Below are positions 30,328-40,200 of a stretch of 64,000 nucleotides of DNA, in pieces. The stretch comes from Lacticaseibacillus mingshuiensis (GTDB lineage: Bacteria > Bacillota > Bacilli > Lactobacillales > Lactobacillaceae). Location of the stretch: the NCBI RefSeq assembly GCF_016861785.1, contig NZ_BOLS01000006.1, forward strand, positions 1-64,000. The letters are read 5' to 3'. The notes under the pieces are model-generated. The model saw only the letters and a program-made list of their open reading frames with translations, did no database searches and was not told the DNA's origin. Within the stretch, counting starts at the first letter, position 1. Every line of letters starts with the position of its first letter. The position numbers and the translations under genes are program-made.

Positions 30328-30511
30328 TGCCCGAAAAGGAGCGAAAACAAATTCCATTGGCAGTCGACTGGCATTTTTCCCATTTTTGGCCCATTTTTTG
30401 CCGTTTGAATGCCATAAAAATGCCAATTGAAACGCTGTACCCTTTGGGCCGTGTGGGATAGCGGATTCGCAGAATTTTGATTACAGGGATTTTTTGACCT
30501 TTCAAGGGCAC

Positions 30512-30542
30512 AAAAATAGCCCCACCCCGCAAAGGGTGAGGC
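30512..30542 (-). terminator. Second terminator-like hairpin after the lysin gene
   Basis: A 9-bp stem with one mismatch (30519-30527 with 30534-30542), followed on the minus strand by TATTTTTG. It backs up the terminator nearer the lysin stop. Confidence 0.65.
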
Positions 30543-30646
30543 CGTGAGAAACGATGCTCCATTTTAAACTGGGGCATTTTAAAAAATCATTCGATGATAT
30601 GCAATGCCGTTTTGGCACATCGTATCAATATGCCAATTTGGACCGC

Positions 30647-30682
30647 ACAAAAATAAGCCTCCCGCCATTGCTGGTAGGAGGC
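30647..30682 (-). terminator. Terminator of the phage late operon, after the lysin
   Basis: GCCTCC and GGAGGC arms (30657-30682) with an inner GCC/GGT, followed on the minus strand by TTATTTTT. It starts 8 bases past the lysin stop. The rest of 30330-30650 contains no gene I can support. Confidence 0.8.
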
Positions 30683-30689
30683 ATTTTTG

Positions 30690-31997
30690 CTATCGGATAT
30701 ACAGGTCTTCGCCCGGATAGATCAGGCTGTAAATTGACTTGCCGTTGTTAGCAGCGAGTGTGTACATGCTAATGCCGTACTTGTTGGCAATGCTCCAGAA
30801 GCTATCACCAGAGCGGGCTGTGTAGTACGTGTGGCTTGAATAGCTTGCACCAGATACTCGGAGAACGTCTCCGGGGTAAATGACACTGCTGATGGTCTTG
30901 CCGTTGTTAGCAGCCAGCGTGTACATGCTCATGCCATACTTGTAAGCAATCGACCACCAACTGTCACCCGACTGAACCGTGTAGGTCGAGCCAGAGCTTA
31001 CTGATGGCACGCTGGTCGTTGTCAGCAACTCAACATTGCTTCGGTTGATCCAACTCATGATGCCACCAAGCAATACGTTAGATCCAGATACTTGTTGCAC
31101 AGTGTACGTCTTGCCCTGAACCCAGCTAGGCATTGCAACACCGTTAGCCCAACGGGTTGTGCCAAAGTTGACTTTAACGCTATCGCCAACTTTGATCTGG
31201 CTAAGCGTGGTGTTGTTAGCTTGTTGGCCTGCGTTGGTTGCTGGTGTGTTGGTTGATGGCTTGACGTAAGTTTTACCGCTGTCAGTTGTCGTGCTACCGT
31301 TGTAGCCTGAATCAGTGATGCCGGTTAGATCAACGTTGCCATCAAGACCGCCTGCCGCATGCATAGAAGTAAATTGGTAGAGCGCAATGCCGGGCATTGA
31401 CGGGAATACACCATAATCTGGCAATGCCCGAATCTGATAGTCCGGATAGGCCGCGATCCACAGTGAATTGGGAAACTCCGCTAGAATGCGCTGATAGTCA
31501 ACGTGTGCCAGTGTATACGGCTTGTAGCTGTAATACATTGGCGTATATCCCGCCTGCGCAATGCGCCGCATACCATATAGAATGGCATCGGTATTGGCAG
31601 CCATACTTGATGAGGCACCGTCCTCATAATCAAGAGCAACAATAGAACCTTTCGGCGTTAGAATCTTGGGAAGGAAGTAGTCAAGTGCCTGTCGACCAAT
31701 ATCAGCACTGCCACCGACCCCGTACCACAGATAAGTATGGGTTTTGAGTCCATTCGCCTGTGCTGCCTTGACTTGGCTTGCATACGTCCATTGATCATAC
31801 AGCGTACCGCCTTGTGTACCGCCAGCCTGAATGATCGCGAACTTGTTATTCGTGCCATATTTCCCGTTGGCTCCCTGATAAACTGCCCAGTCCACACCGA
31901 TATCACCCTTGGCCGCGTTTACCTGCGATGGCAGGGCAAAAGAAATAGCCGCCAAAAAGGCGACTACCAAGGTGATGAGTTTAGTTTTAAATTTCAT
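30690..31997 (-). CDS. lys: Endolysin: GH25 muramidase with SH3-like and two LysM domains
   Basis: 435 residues. A Sec signal peptide (1-28, cleavage after VNA) suggests export without full dependence on the holin. The GH25 domain (about 32-225) has GVDWAVYQG and the catalytic ALDYEDG (Asp123, Glu125). A Ser/Thr/Asn linker precedes an SH3_5-like domain (about 265-330: VGDSVKVNFGTTRWANG ... LLGGIMSWINRSNVEL). Two LysM repeats (about 340-383 and 390-434) share the YTLAANNGK motif and anchor the enzyme to peptidoglycan. Last gene of the late operon. Confidence 0.94.
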   Translation of the reverse strand: MKFKTKLITLVVAFLAAISFALPSQVNAAKGDIGVDWAVYQGANGKYGTNNKFAIIQAGGTQGGTLYDQWTYASQVKAAQANGLKTHTYLWYGVGGSADIGRQALDYFLPKILTPKGSIVALDYEDGASSSMAANTDAILYGMRRIAQAGYTPMYYSYKPYTLAHVDYQRILAEFPNSLWIAAYPDYQIRALPDYGVFPSMPGIALYQFTSMHAAGGLDGNVDLTGITDSGYNGSTTTDSGKTYVKPSTNTPATNAGQQANNTTLSQIKVGDSVKVNFGTTRWANGVAMPSWVQGKTYTVQQVSGSNVLLGGIMSWINRSNVELLTTTSVPSVSSGSTYTVQSGDSWWSIAYKYGMSMYTLAANNGKTISSVIYPGDVLRVSGASYSSHTYYTARSGDSFWSIANKYGISMYTLAANNGKSIYSLIYPGEDLYIR

Positions 31998-32008
31998 GGT
32001 GCCCTCCT

Positions 32009-32281
32009 TTATTCTTTATCAATTTGGATTGCACGATTTTCAAATTTTTTGTAAGCATCAAGGTACAACTCGTGTTTATCACCATTGTACGTTATCTCGT
32101 AGTACATGCCGTCGCTGACGTTTGTACTAGCCAGTGCCTTTGAGTTCTGAAGGGCTTTGCACGACCAAACGATATACACATCATCCGGAGTGATTGAGTT
32201 TCCATCGGTATTATCCATGTGGTCATTTGTATAATCAGCAACTAAATGCTGACACGTGTTTCTAAAATCTAAATCGTTCAT
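32009..32281 (-). CDS. DUF6275-like small phage protein
   Basis: A 90-residue soluble protein with the DUF6275 pattern: an early NTCQHLVADYTNDHMD helix, VYIVWSCKALQNSKALAST, GMYYEITYNGDKHELYLDAYKKFEN at the C-terminus. Function unknown. These proteins often sit beside lysis genes in Lactobacillus phages, as here between holin and lysin. Confidence 0.75.
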   Translation of the reverse strand: MNDLDFRNTCQHLVADYTNDHMDNTDGNSITPDDVYIVWSCKALQNSKALASTNVSDGMYYEITYNGDKHELYLDAYKKFENRAIQIDKE

Positions 32282-32295
32282 TTATTTTCCCCTCC

Positions 32296-32748
32296 TTATT
32301 GCTGTGGAGCAACAGATGATGGTGCCAGCTGAGCCTTAACTGCGTCTGCGGCTGCTTGAGCTGCGGCAGCCACTTTGTCTTGATTAGATGCTTCCTGATC
32401 AACTGTCTTTTGCGGATAGGTTTCTGCCAGGCTATCCTTCAAATCCGCATAAGCTTTCTCAACCGCGTTGGCAATTGTCTGCTCGTCTGTGCTGGTGAAG
32501 CCAAGCGACTTCAAACCATCTTTCACAGCCTGAATGGCAGCCGATTTCTTGACCGCACCGTCAATCACCTGTGTCACACCGAGTTGTTCTGCTGCTGTTA
32601 CCGCAGCATTTGCCAACGGGCCTAATACCTTTACCAAAGTTAATGCCTGTTTGTTAGCCAGCAACTGTTTTGAAATCCAAGCCCCAATGATTGGGACTGC
32701 TGCTACTGCAAGTGATACTAATAGTTCTGTCCAATTATTCATCATCAT
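32296..32748 (-). CDS. Phage holin, LLH family
   Basis: Up to 150 residues. One hydrophobic helix lies near the N-terminus (TELLVSLAVAAVPIIGAWI), followed by a long Ala-rich amphipathic region (ANAAVTAAEQLGVTQVIDGA, a YADLKDSLAE stretch, and an Ala/Gln-rich tail). This is the LLH holin layout. It permeabilises the membrane at lysis. Three consecutive ATG codons lie 3, 6 and 9 bases after AAAGGAG, so the first residues are uncertain and dual starts are possible. Confidence 0.85.
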   Translation of the reverse strand: MMMNNWTELLVSLAVAAVPIIGAWISKQLLANKQALTLVKVLGPLANAAVTAAEQLGVTQVIDGAVKKSAAIQAVKDGLKSLGFTSTDEQTIANAVEKAYADLKDSLAETYPQKTVDQEASNQDKVAAAAQAAADAVKAQLAPSSVAPQQ

Positions 32749-33025
32749 TATCTCCTTTGATGCCTACATGGTCTTCCAATCTAGTAATTCTAACCGAGTG
32801 ACTGCCAAGCTCTTCATCATGTGTTTTCAGATGAGTATTCAAGTCTGCCAGCGATTGTTCGTGTAGCTTGAGCTGACGATTAATCGTCTCTGAAAGTACT
32901 TGAATATCAGAACGCAATGGATCTAAGGCAATCTTTTTGAACAGCCAGCTGCCCGCGCTCACGCCCACCCCTATGATTGATATGAACTCCGCCCAGTCAC
33001 CAATCGTGTATCCAAAAAATGTCAC
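32735..33025 (-). CDS. XhlA-like hemolysin/holin-associated protein
   Basis: 96 residues: a hydrophobic segment near the start (AEFISIIGVGVSAGSWLF) and then a coiled coil (about 35-85, SETINRQLKLHEQSLADLNTHL region). This resembles XhlA-type proteins encoded next to holins. The GTG at 33025 is chosen because GGAAGGAAG lies just upstream; a GTG six codons earlier would place the site within the gene. It overlaps the holin start. Confidence 0.65.
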   Translation of the reverse strand: MTFFGYTIGDWAEFISIIGVGVSAGSWLFKKIALDPLRSDIQVLSETINRQLKLHEQSLADLNTHLKTHDEELGSHSVRITRLEDHVGIKGDNDDE

Positions 33026-33056
33026 TTTCTCACTTCCTTCCACAAAAATAGCTGCT

Positions 33057-33083
33057 AAAAATAGCGGCTAGAAATAGCCGCTA
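33057..33083 (-). terminator. Terminator between tail and lysis genes
   Basis: A perfect 9-bp stem TAGCGGCTA/TAGCCGCTA with a 4-base loop, followed by five T on the minus strand. The first arm contains the TAG stop of the XkdX gene. It should lessen transcription into the lysis cassette. Confidence 0.8.
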
Positions 33084-33212
33084 GCTCTTGCCAGCGGCGT
33101 AGTCATTACCGGTTATCTGCTTGTACTCATCAGCCGTTATCACTACTGGTACGTATGGTGCCAGGTCAATCCCCCAGCTGTAAAACAGTACGCACTGGTC
33201 ATAGTTGCTCAT
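33081..33212 (-). CDS. XkdX family protein
   Basis: A 43-residue protein, typical of XkdX: a short aromatic start (MSNYDQCVLFYSWGIDLAPY) and a late helix ITADEYKQITGNDY, the family's most conserved part. XkdX proteins are found at the end of tail-fibre modules in Firmicute phages, with unknown role. It overlaps the upstream gene by four bases. Confidence 0.82.
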   Translation of the reverse strand: MSNYDQCVLFYSWGIDLAPYVPVVITADEYKQITGNDYAAGKS

Positions 33213-33466
33213 GACTTCGCCTCCAATTGCGCTAGACGCAAACTTAATGAGGCAATCAATTGCTGCTCAGCAGTTGGCTTTGGCGCGTATAACTCAGCTT
33301 TCTTAGCCTCATCAACCACCGGCTCGCCATCAACAAGTTTCGTTGCACCAATCACAATTCTAGACGTGTCAACATCGACAATCGTTGCGCTAGGCGCAGC
33401 ATAGGCTTCGTCCGTCCAGCCATCGATATAGCCGTCGCTGTTGTAATTCAATTCTACCTTTACCAT
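33209..33466 (-). CDS. Small tail-module protein, unknown
   Basis: 85 residues. The N-terminal half is beta-rich (VELNYNSDGYIDGW...), the C-terminal half helical and coil-like (EQQLIASLSLRLAQLEAKS). Proteins of this shape follow tail-tip genes in Lactobacillus phages, and may be a short fibre chaperone or baseplate accessory; that is inference. Overlaps Tal by 8 bases and XkdX by 4. Confidence 0.65.
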   Translation of the reverse strand: MVKVELNYNSDGYIDGWTDEAYAAPSATIVDVDTSRIVIGATKLVDGEPVVDEAKKAELYAPKPTAEQQLIASLSLRLAQLEAKS

Positions 33467-35754
33467 GCGAGCACCTGCCTTAATACATAAGCGTTACGGT
33501 TGTTGTCATTACCCGTGATAGACGTGCTGGTGACATACACGTATTTCGACGCTATAAGCGCCGTCTGATTAGTCAGAACCGCAGAAACACCTTTCCCCGA
33601 AAAGGCGTTAACATACGCTTTCGGAATGAAAGTAAAGTTGAAGTTGTAATCCTGGGCGGATCCGCTTGTAAAACCTGACCAGACAAGCACCCAGCCATTT
33701 AAGCAATCGGACAGCGGCATACTTGGCGTAATTGTCTGCGAGGCAATGGGGTACTGCCCCCCGCTCCAGAGGACTTTTCCGGTGTTGATCAACTGAGCTA
33801 ACTGGTCATTTGTCAGCGTGACAAATTGGGAATTGTAAAGAATTGTTAGGCCGTTTCCGCTCAGGTATATCTCTCCGGTAATGTCACCATTTGCGCCTTG
33901 TGACCATGCGTAAACATTGGCGCCGTCCAGCCCAATCGTGCCTAAGCCAGCCGTTTCGCTAGTGCCATCGGCATAGGTAGTCTTAAGCCTTGGTCCCGCC
34001 CAATCCACGCTGGCTTCCTCGAGCTGAGCACTGCTTCCTGTCACATTTTTGTATGTTGTTGTAAAGATTAACCCATTCGGCGTCATTTTCCCTTGCTGAG
34101 TCCTGTAGGCGTCATCAGTGGTCGCCGTGTTGAATGTACTGCCGGTAATATTCCCGCCGTTAATGTTCCCGTTCTCATCAATGCTGAATGTGCCATTGGC
34201 ATTGCCAAAGGTTGACCCAGTGATGTTCTTGCCGATAATATTCTGCGCGATCAGGCTAGACTCAATTGGCGTGTCCTGCCAAGTCGTCCCGCTCCAAGTC
34301 TTAGCAGATGCTGGAGTCGCACCATCAGCCGGTTGCAACCACACGGCGTTAGCTGGCAGATTAGTTGTGTCAGGCGCAGTAGCCGACTTGATGAAGGTTC
34401 GTGCAGTATTGGCCGTTGCTTGCGCTTTTTCGGCAACTTGAGCGGCGGTCGTTGCTGTGTCTTGAGCAGTGTTAGCTGTCGTTTGTGCACTGTCAGCTGT
34501 CGTCTGAGCAGTGCTTGCAGTAGTGGCTGCGTTAATAGCTGTTGTTTGCGCAGTGTACGCAACAGTGTTTGCCGCCTGCGCTTTACTAGCTGCATCTTCA
34601 GCAGATTTAGCAGCTTGCTTAATCTGTTCGGAGGTCTGGTCATGCTCAATTTTAAAGTCGCCTAGTGTCAGCTTGCTGCTGTTGGGCAGACTGTAGCACT
34701 TGTCAACCTCAAGCACGGTCGCCGAAAGGTACAGGTTCTGTGCTTCGTCTTCAACGCTCACGGTATCGCCCTTGCTTAGCTCAGATGGCACCCTTGCCAT
34801 CGTGACGGTGTAGTTTACAGCCGGATGGTTATACTGCTTTAAGTCAGCCAGTGCAGACTGCAATAGGGTAGCTTGCGTCGTAGCTTCATAAGTCTTCACC
34901 ATTTGTAGATGGCTAGATTCTGGCGTTGGATTGGTGTTACTCCGCAGGCGAGACCATGTGCGAATTGCGATAGTGTCGCGAAGCACGCCGTCGCTGCCGA
35001 GCGCAAACTGGCCTGTGCTATCTGTCCACTTATATCCCACGAGGTTAAGCGGTGCAGTCTTGCCGTCTGGCGTTGCACCATAGGCTTTAATGCTTGTGTG
35101 TAAGTCAGCTGTACTGGTCTCACTCACAATCTGGCTAATGTCAGCGCCTTGACGCAAAGTGATATTGGTGGTACTACCCAGCTTGTTCACCACATTTAGA
35201 TAGCGGTGTGTAACTGCCATGCCCTCAATCGTAAATGTATAATAGAGGCTTACACCGAAGTCATTTGCGGCTTCAAGCATGCGGTCATACGACGTCTGTT
35301 CACTGCTAAACTCAAGCGTGCGTACACTGGCAGGGATTTCGTTGAGACCAATTTCCCATCCGGAATCTGCGCAGAACATAGAAAAGTATTGCGCAAAGGT
35401 CATCGGTTTAGTCGCCGCGTATTCACCAATGACTTCATTCTTTAGGTCATTGCCAGCGTCATCGGCTTGAAAGTTTATTAAGCACCCAGTGTTGTCAACT
35501 TGAGTGTCTTGGACTGTCATAAAATGACCAATGCCACGGTCGTCTTCATAAAGTATATAGTTGCCACCCTCGCCCACAACCATGGCAATAGCATCGTTCA
35601 GGTCGCCCTTGGCAAAGTAGATATTGCCGGTCAAAGCGACAGTACTTGCTGTGGTGCTTTGCGCTTCAATCTCGCCGGCTATGCGGAAACGTCCGCGTTC
35701 AGTACTTGCTATCCCCAACAAGTTATACTGGCGATCGGTAAAATAAAAGTCCAT
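33460..35754 (-). CDS. tal: Tail-associated protein (Tal) with receptor-binding-like C-terminus
   Basis: 764 residues. The first ~370 form a gp27/siphovirus-ReqiPepy6-like tail hub (MDFYFTDRQYNLLGIAST, KSLPNSSKLTLGDF region). Then comes a coiled coil of 7-residue TAQTTAx-type repeats (about 380-450), a connector with GNINGGNITGSTF motifs common in trimeric phage fibres, and a C-terminal beta-rich domain (about 560-764) that could bind the cell wall. No peptidase motif was seen. Role: tail tip and host contact. Confidence 0.82.
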   Translation of the reverse strand: MDFYFTDRQYNLLGIASTERGRFRIAGEIEAQSTTASTVALTGNIYFAKGDLNDAIAMVVGEGGNYILYEDDRGIGHFMTVQDTQVDNTGCLINFQADDAGNDLKNEVIGEYAATKPMTFAQYFSMFCADSGWEIGLNEIPASVRTLEFSSEQTSYDRMLEAANDFGVSLYYTFTIEGMAVTHRYLNVVNKLGSTTNITLRQGADISQIVSETSTADLHTSIKAYGATPDGKTAPLNLVGYKWTDSTGQFALGSDGVLRDTIAIRTWSRLRSNTNPTPESSHLQMVKTYEATTQATLLQSALADLKQYNHPAVNYTVTMARVPSELSKGDTVSVEDEAQNLYLSATVLEVDKCYSLPNSSKLTLGDFKIEHDQTSEQIKQAAKSAEDAASKAQAANTVAYTAQTTAINAATTASTAQTTADSAQTTANTAQDTATTAAQVAEKAQATANTARTFIKSATAPDTTNLPANAVWLQPADGATPASAKTWSGTTWQDTPIESSLIAQNIIGKNITGSTFGNANGTFSIDENGNINGGNITGSTFNTATTDDAYRTQQGKMTPNGLIFTTTYKNVTGSSAQLEEASVDWAGPRLKTTYADGTSETAGLGTIGLDGANVYAWSQGANGDITGEIYLSGNGLTILYNSQFVTLTNDQLAQLINTGKVLWSGGQYPIASQTITPSMPLSDCLNGWVLVWSGFTSGSAQDYNFNFTFIPKAYVNAFSGKGVSAVLTNQTALIASKYVYVTSTSITGNDNNRNAYVLRQVLAW

Positions 35755-37244
35755 TATACGTACGCCTCCTGATAGTAAATGTCTACCCGCGGCTGGGTCG
35801 CCCAGCTGCTACCATCGACTGTAATGGTGTTAGCACCCGGCGTCAGATAGAAGTCGTCCCAATGATTGCCAATCTCTTGCAGACCCCTGTCCTCGACGCC
35901 GTTCACTAGAATCTTTTTGTTTTGTGTATCAATCGTGACCACATCGCCATTCGCAAACAAATTTGGTATGTCAGTGACTGTCGTCTCATTTTCCCATGTG
36001 AACTTAGTGTCGGTCAGCTCAATGTCAAGGTCGGCATTGTTTGAATACTTCTGTGGCCAGATTGTTGCACCAGTAATTTCCATGGCGCCCAGTTCTGCCA
36101 TCGTGGTTGACCAGCGCCAGCTGTGTTTGCCGTCTACCTCACTCAACTGCCAAGTTATGGTGTTACCCCTGCGTGTTATTTTAGCCTCCAGAAATGTCTT
36201 CCAGCTGGATGGAATCACATAAGACTTAAGCGAGTTTACAGTATCGCTAAGCGTCCCGACTACGCAGTCAAAATTACGATTTGCTGACTTGTCACCAGAA
36301 TCGCGCAAGATCGCGGCGATACCGCTTTGACCGTTATTTTCAAGATTAAACTCGACGCGGCCGAAGCCCCTTGTCGTTGGCTGAAAGTCAACGCGGTTAG
36401 CAAAGGTAAAGTACCCGGTTCTAATGCCATTGATATTAGCCGCAATATCCCCGTGGATAGCTGGGCCATGCCAAACATTGGCCGAGTTTGACGCCCAAGC
36501 TGGTGTAGCCACTTCTTTGCTTGACCCTTGACCAAACTTGAGGTACCCATCAAACGCATTTGGATACCTGCTGTCGCCTAACCGGTATGGATATGCAGTA
36601 ACACAGCTTGTGTTAATGTTTGAGCCAGCCGGCGAACTCTTGTAGCTCCACCAAAGCGCCCGGTCAGACTTAGTGCCGTAGATTTTGTCGGGCGATTCAG
36701 CATCACCAAACTCAAGGTATCCGCCGCTTGAGCTTGCAAGGCCCAAAAATCCATTGTCGCCGTGCATCGTGGCCGTAATGACGGGGTAAGACTTATAGCT
36801 GCCAGCGTTATTAAAGCTGATAGTGTCCGTGCCAGCAGTGTTTGTGGCTGTGGTCGTAGCAATGCTATGGGCGACGCCGTCCGGGACGATAAATGACAAG
36901 CTGACGGTACCCGCACGCCATTCCTCAGCTAGCGTGGGTTGACCGTAGTAGATTGCGTTGTAGTAGACGCCAGTATCATCGCCAATAATTAGCTTTTGGG
37001 GTTCGTCCGTGTCGATCGCGGCGCCTAACTCGCGGCGTAAATTAGCCAAGTTCGCATTTGTGATAATGCCGGTCACCGTAATAGTCTTGGCGTCACGTGA
37101 CATATACTGCCACAGCTGACCGTCGCTCTTCCCGACCTTGACCATGGTATTAGTGTGAGCGGTCCCTACGTTGCGCTGCACGTTCGTGACATCGAGCCAT
37201 TGGCTCAACTCGACGTCGTTATAGATTAAACTTATTCCTGCCAT
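35754..37244 (-). CDS. dit: Distal tail protein (Dit), extended form
   Basis: 496 residues, about twice a classical Dit. The N-terminal ring domain is recognisable (SLIYNDVELSQWLDVTNVQR, KVGKSDGQLWQYMSRDAKTI, VTGIITNANLANLRRELG). The middle (about 180-420) is an inserted beta-rich, Trp/Asn-rich region resembling a carbohydrate-binding or lectin-like fold. The C-terminus returns to the Dit galectin-like part (ATQPRVDIYYQEAYV). Such evolved Dits in L. casei phages bind host polysaccharide; here inferred. Stop and Tal start overlap. Confidence 0.82.
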   Translation of the reverse strand: MAGISLIYNDVELSQWLDVTNVQRNVGTAHTNTMVKVGKSDGQLWQYMSRDAKTITVTGIITNANLANLRRELGAAIDTDEPQKLIIGDDTGVYYNAIYYGQPTLAEEWRAGTVSLSFIVPDGVAHSIATTTATNTAGTDTISFNNAGSYKSYPVITATMHGDNGFLGLASSSGGYLEFGDAESPDKIYGTKSDRALWWSYKSSPAGSNINTSCVTAYPYRLGDSRYPNAFDGYLKFGQGSSKEVATPAWASNSANVWHGPAIHGDIAANINGIRTGYFTFANRVDFQPTTRGFGRVEFNLENNGQSGIAAILRDSGDKSANRNFDCVVGTLSDTVNSLKSYVIPSSWKTFLEAKITRRGNTITWQLSEVDGKHSWRWSTTMAELGAMEITGATIWPQKYSNNADLDIELTDTKFTWENETTVTDIPNLFANGDVVTIDTQNKKILVNGVEDRGLQEIGNHWDDFYLTPGANTITVDGSSWATQPRVDIYYQEAYV

Positions 37245-37268
37245 AGTTACCCCCTAATTCTAATCCTG

Positions 37269-40200
37269 TCAAGCCGTCCGAAAGCTATTCTGGCGGTCAT
37301 TATAGGCCTTGACCTTTGGTGCTACCTTCGGATAGAACTGGTCGTCGCCGATTTGTACGTTGAAGCTGAGCTTGGTCATCAGCAAGCCTAGGGCATTAAT
37401 AGCGGCGATAAGGTCGCTGTTATCACTCGCTGGTGCTACCTGCGTCTGCGCCGAGGATTGACTGGCGTTAATCTGCTGTACCGCCTGTCCCAGCAGTTGC
37501 CATGCGCGACTAGCCTTTGACGCTGATAACGGTACAACCATTTCAGGGCCTGCTTCGCCACCGATTGCCATACGGTTACCAGCAGACAACAGCGTTGGCG
37601 TGTTGATAAGGCCGCCATTGGCATACCAGTCCACGCTAATGTGAGGCAGCGTGTGATGCTTGATCCAGTCAAGCGGGTTCATGCTGCCGGAAATGTCAAA
37701 ATGCGGAAGCGGAATGTGCGGCAATCTGATGTGGAAGTTAAATAGTCCCTTGATGCCATTCACTAGGCCACCAAGCAGAGACTTAGCAGTCTGGATTGGG
37801 TGGACAATAGCGTTACCTACCGACCCAAAGATGCGACCAACGACTCCGCCTAGACCGCTCCAGCCACCCTTAACGTGACTTGATACCCAGTCAACAACCC
37901 CACCGACCTTTGATTTGATACTGGACCATGTGCTGCTGGTTTTGGACTTAACGGCTGTCCATGCGTCAGAAATGTGAGATTTTACGCCAGCCATACCGCT
38001 CTTAGAATTAGACTTAATTTTGCTTAAGCCATCGCTAACAGACTTCTTGACATCTGACCATGTGCTACGCGTCTTGTCGCCGACTTTGCCCCAGAAGCTA
38101 TCCCAATCCTTTTTCATCTTTTTGTTGGCTGCGGCTTGTTGCTTTTCCATTTGAGCATTCGACTTGTCATTTTGTGTTTGAATGCCTTTCCACCACTTTG
38201 CAATGCCGGTTGCGCCCTTGTGAGCATTAAAACCCAGCTTGCCTAGCCAGTCCTTAGGCTTAGCCTTAGCGTTCCAACCGTCCGTGAACTTCTTGGCTGC
38301 ATCTCCAGCCCATCCGCCAGCAACTTTACCGACTGTTGCGCCAATAGCAGCTCCTACGGGGCCACCGAGAACAAAGCCAATACCGCCACCGATAAGCGTA
38401 CCCGCGGTCTCACCACTGGCGTGAAACTTCTGGCCGACTGTACCACCCTTGCTGAAGGCCTTGGTCAGGTCCTTTATGTCTGAAACGGCGTCATAAGCGA
38501 TGGTGACTACCGCGGTTGCCGTGCCGAGCTTACTATTAGCAAATTTAGAAAAGTTGGCAGCTATTTTTGAGAATAGTTCGGTCTCACTTAGCTTTTTCAA
38601 GTTGTCATAGACACGTAGCAAACTGCCGGCAAAGGTGAGCACCTTTTTTGTCACCCACAGTGCGGCCAGTACTTTCACTGTCCCCTTGATGCCGTCCTTG
38701 TTCTTAGCAATCTTATCGAGAATGTCATGAACAGTGCCCAGCGGGTCCTTCATCGTTTTAGCGTTCTTGCCGCCAACACCTAGCCAGCCTGCAATGTCTT
38801 TGATCGTCGTCTTGGCGATTGACCAGACTTCAGCACCGGCAACCTTTGCGATGTCCCACATGTCGCTAGCAATCCCAGTTACGTCTTTTTTGTGAGCAGA
38901 GATGTAGTCTAGGCCCTTTTTGGCCATGTTCGCCACGTATGCCAGACCATTGCCAAGGCTAGTAGCCGCGTTTTGCACAACCGGGCTAGTTATCAAAGAT
39001 GATAGACTTGCCATGCCTGAGTTTTTAACCTCAAGCAGTGGTGCCGCCAGCTTCGCCTTTAAGCTCGTCCAACCACCCCTAATTTGCGCCATCGCACCCT
39101 CGGCCGTTTTGCCGTAGGTTTTAAAGGTGGTACCCGATGTTGTTCCTATTTTGTATAGCAAATTTTGGAAGTCAGCGCTGGATATTTTACCCTTGGCAAC
39201 CATAGTGGCAAAAGCGCCTTGAGACACCCCAGCCGCCTTAGCAAGCTGTGCGCCTAGTGTCGGCGCCTGCTTTTCAAGCCTCGCTAATCCACCAGAAGTT
39301 AAGTCACCGCTGGCGACCACTTTTTGCATGGATTTTGCCAGTGTGTCCATGCCTGAACCGCCAATGTGAGACGCCGTGGCAATGCCAGCGATACCAGCGG
39401 AAATAACGGTCGTTTTTTCCGTCACACCGTGGGTGAAGCTGTCAACGGACTTCTGCATTGTGTTTATTTCTGTTCCAGAAGCCCCGGTTTGTGCACGGAG
39501 ATAGCCCATCTGATCGCCAAGGATCTGAATGTCATTGGCATTCTTACCCATGTTCTTCCAGGTGTCATTAATCTTCTCGCCGGCCTCATCTAGCTCAAGG
39601 CCGCTTGTGATTGTTGACTTGATACTGCTGGTGAGCGTACTAAAGCCATTGCTAATTGCATTGGTGACCAGACCACCAGCCACAATCTTCTTAAATAGGC
39701 TTGGTGTCTTCTCCGCCTGTTTGTTTGTGCCCTCGATTGCAGTCTTAATCCTGCTGAATACAGACGGATTAGCCTTCTTCATGGCAGAATCTAATTCAGT
39801 CATGCTGGTTTTAGTCTTGGCCAAAGCAGTAGCCGTCTCATCAACACGTACCTTTTGCGTACGCCATGCATCGGAATCTTTACCACTGGCAGTAGCGATC
39901 CGTGATAGCTCTTTTTCTTGTGCTGACAGCTGCTTGTTCAGGTTACTGATGATGTCCTTGTAACCCGTCATCTGCGCTTTGTTGGCTTCTTGCTGCTTGC
40001 CCTCAGCCTTCAGCCGCTCAACATAGCTGTTAGAGACTGTGGTAATTTGCTTGTATTCAGTTTGTAAGCCTGCCAAGCCTGACTTCTGGTATTCAAGGGA
40101 AGACTTCGCCCGTGTCTGTTGTGCCTCCAACGACTTCAACTGTGTGGTGGCACTGTCAATGTCCTTCTGGTACTTGAGATAGGACTCAGCGCCGTCTTTG

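Noticed and set aside
34430-34580. Repeats in tal as a CRISPR or regulatory array
   Set aside because: They are degenerate 21-base units coding a heptad coiled coil, without spacers or palindromes.
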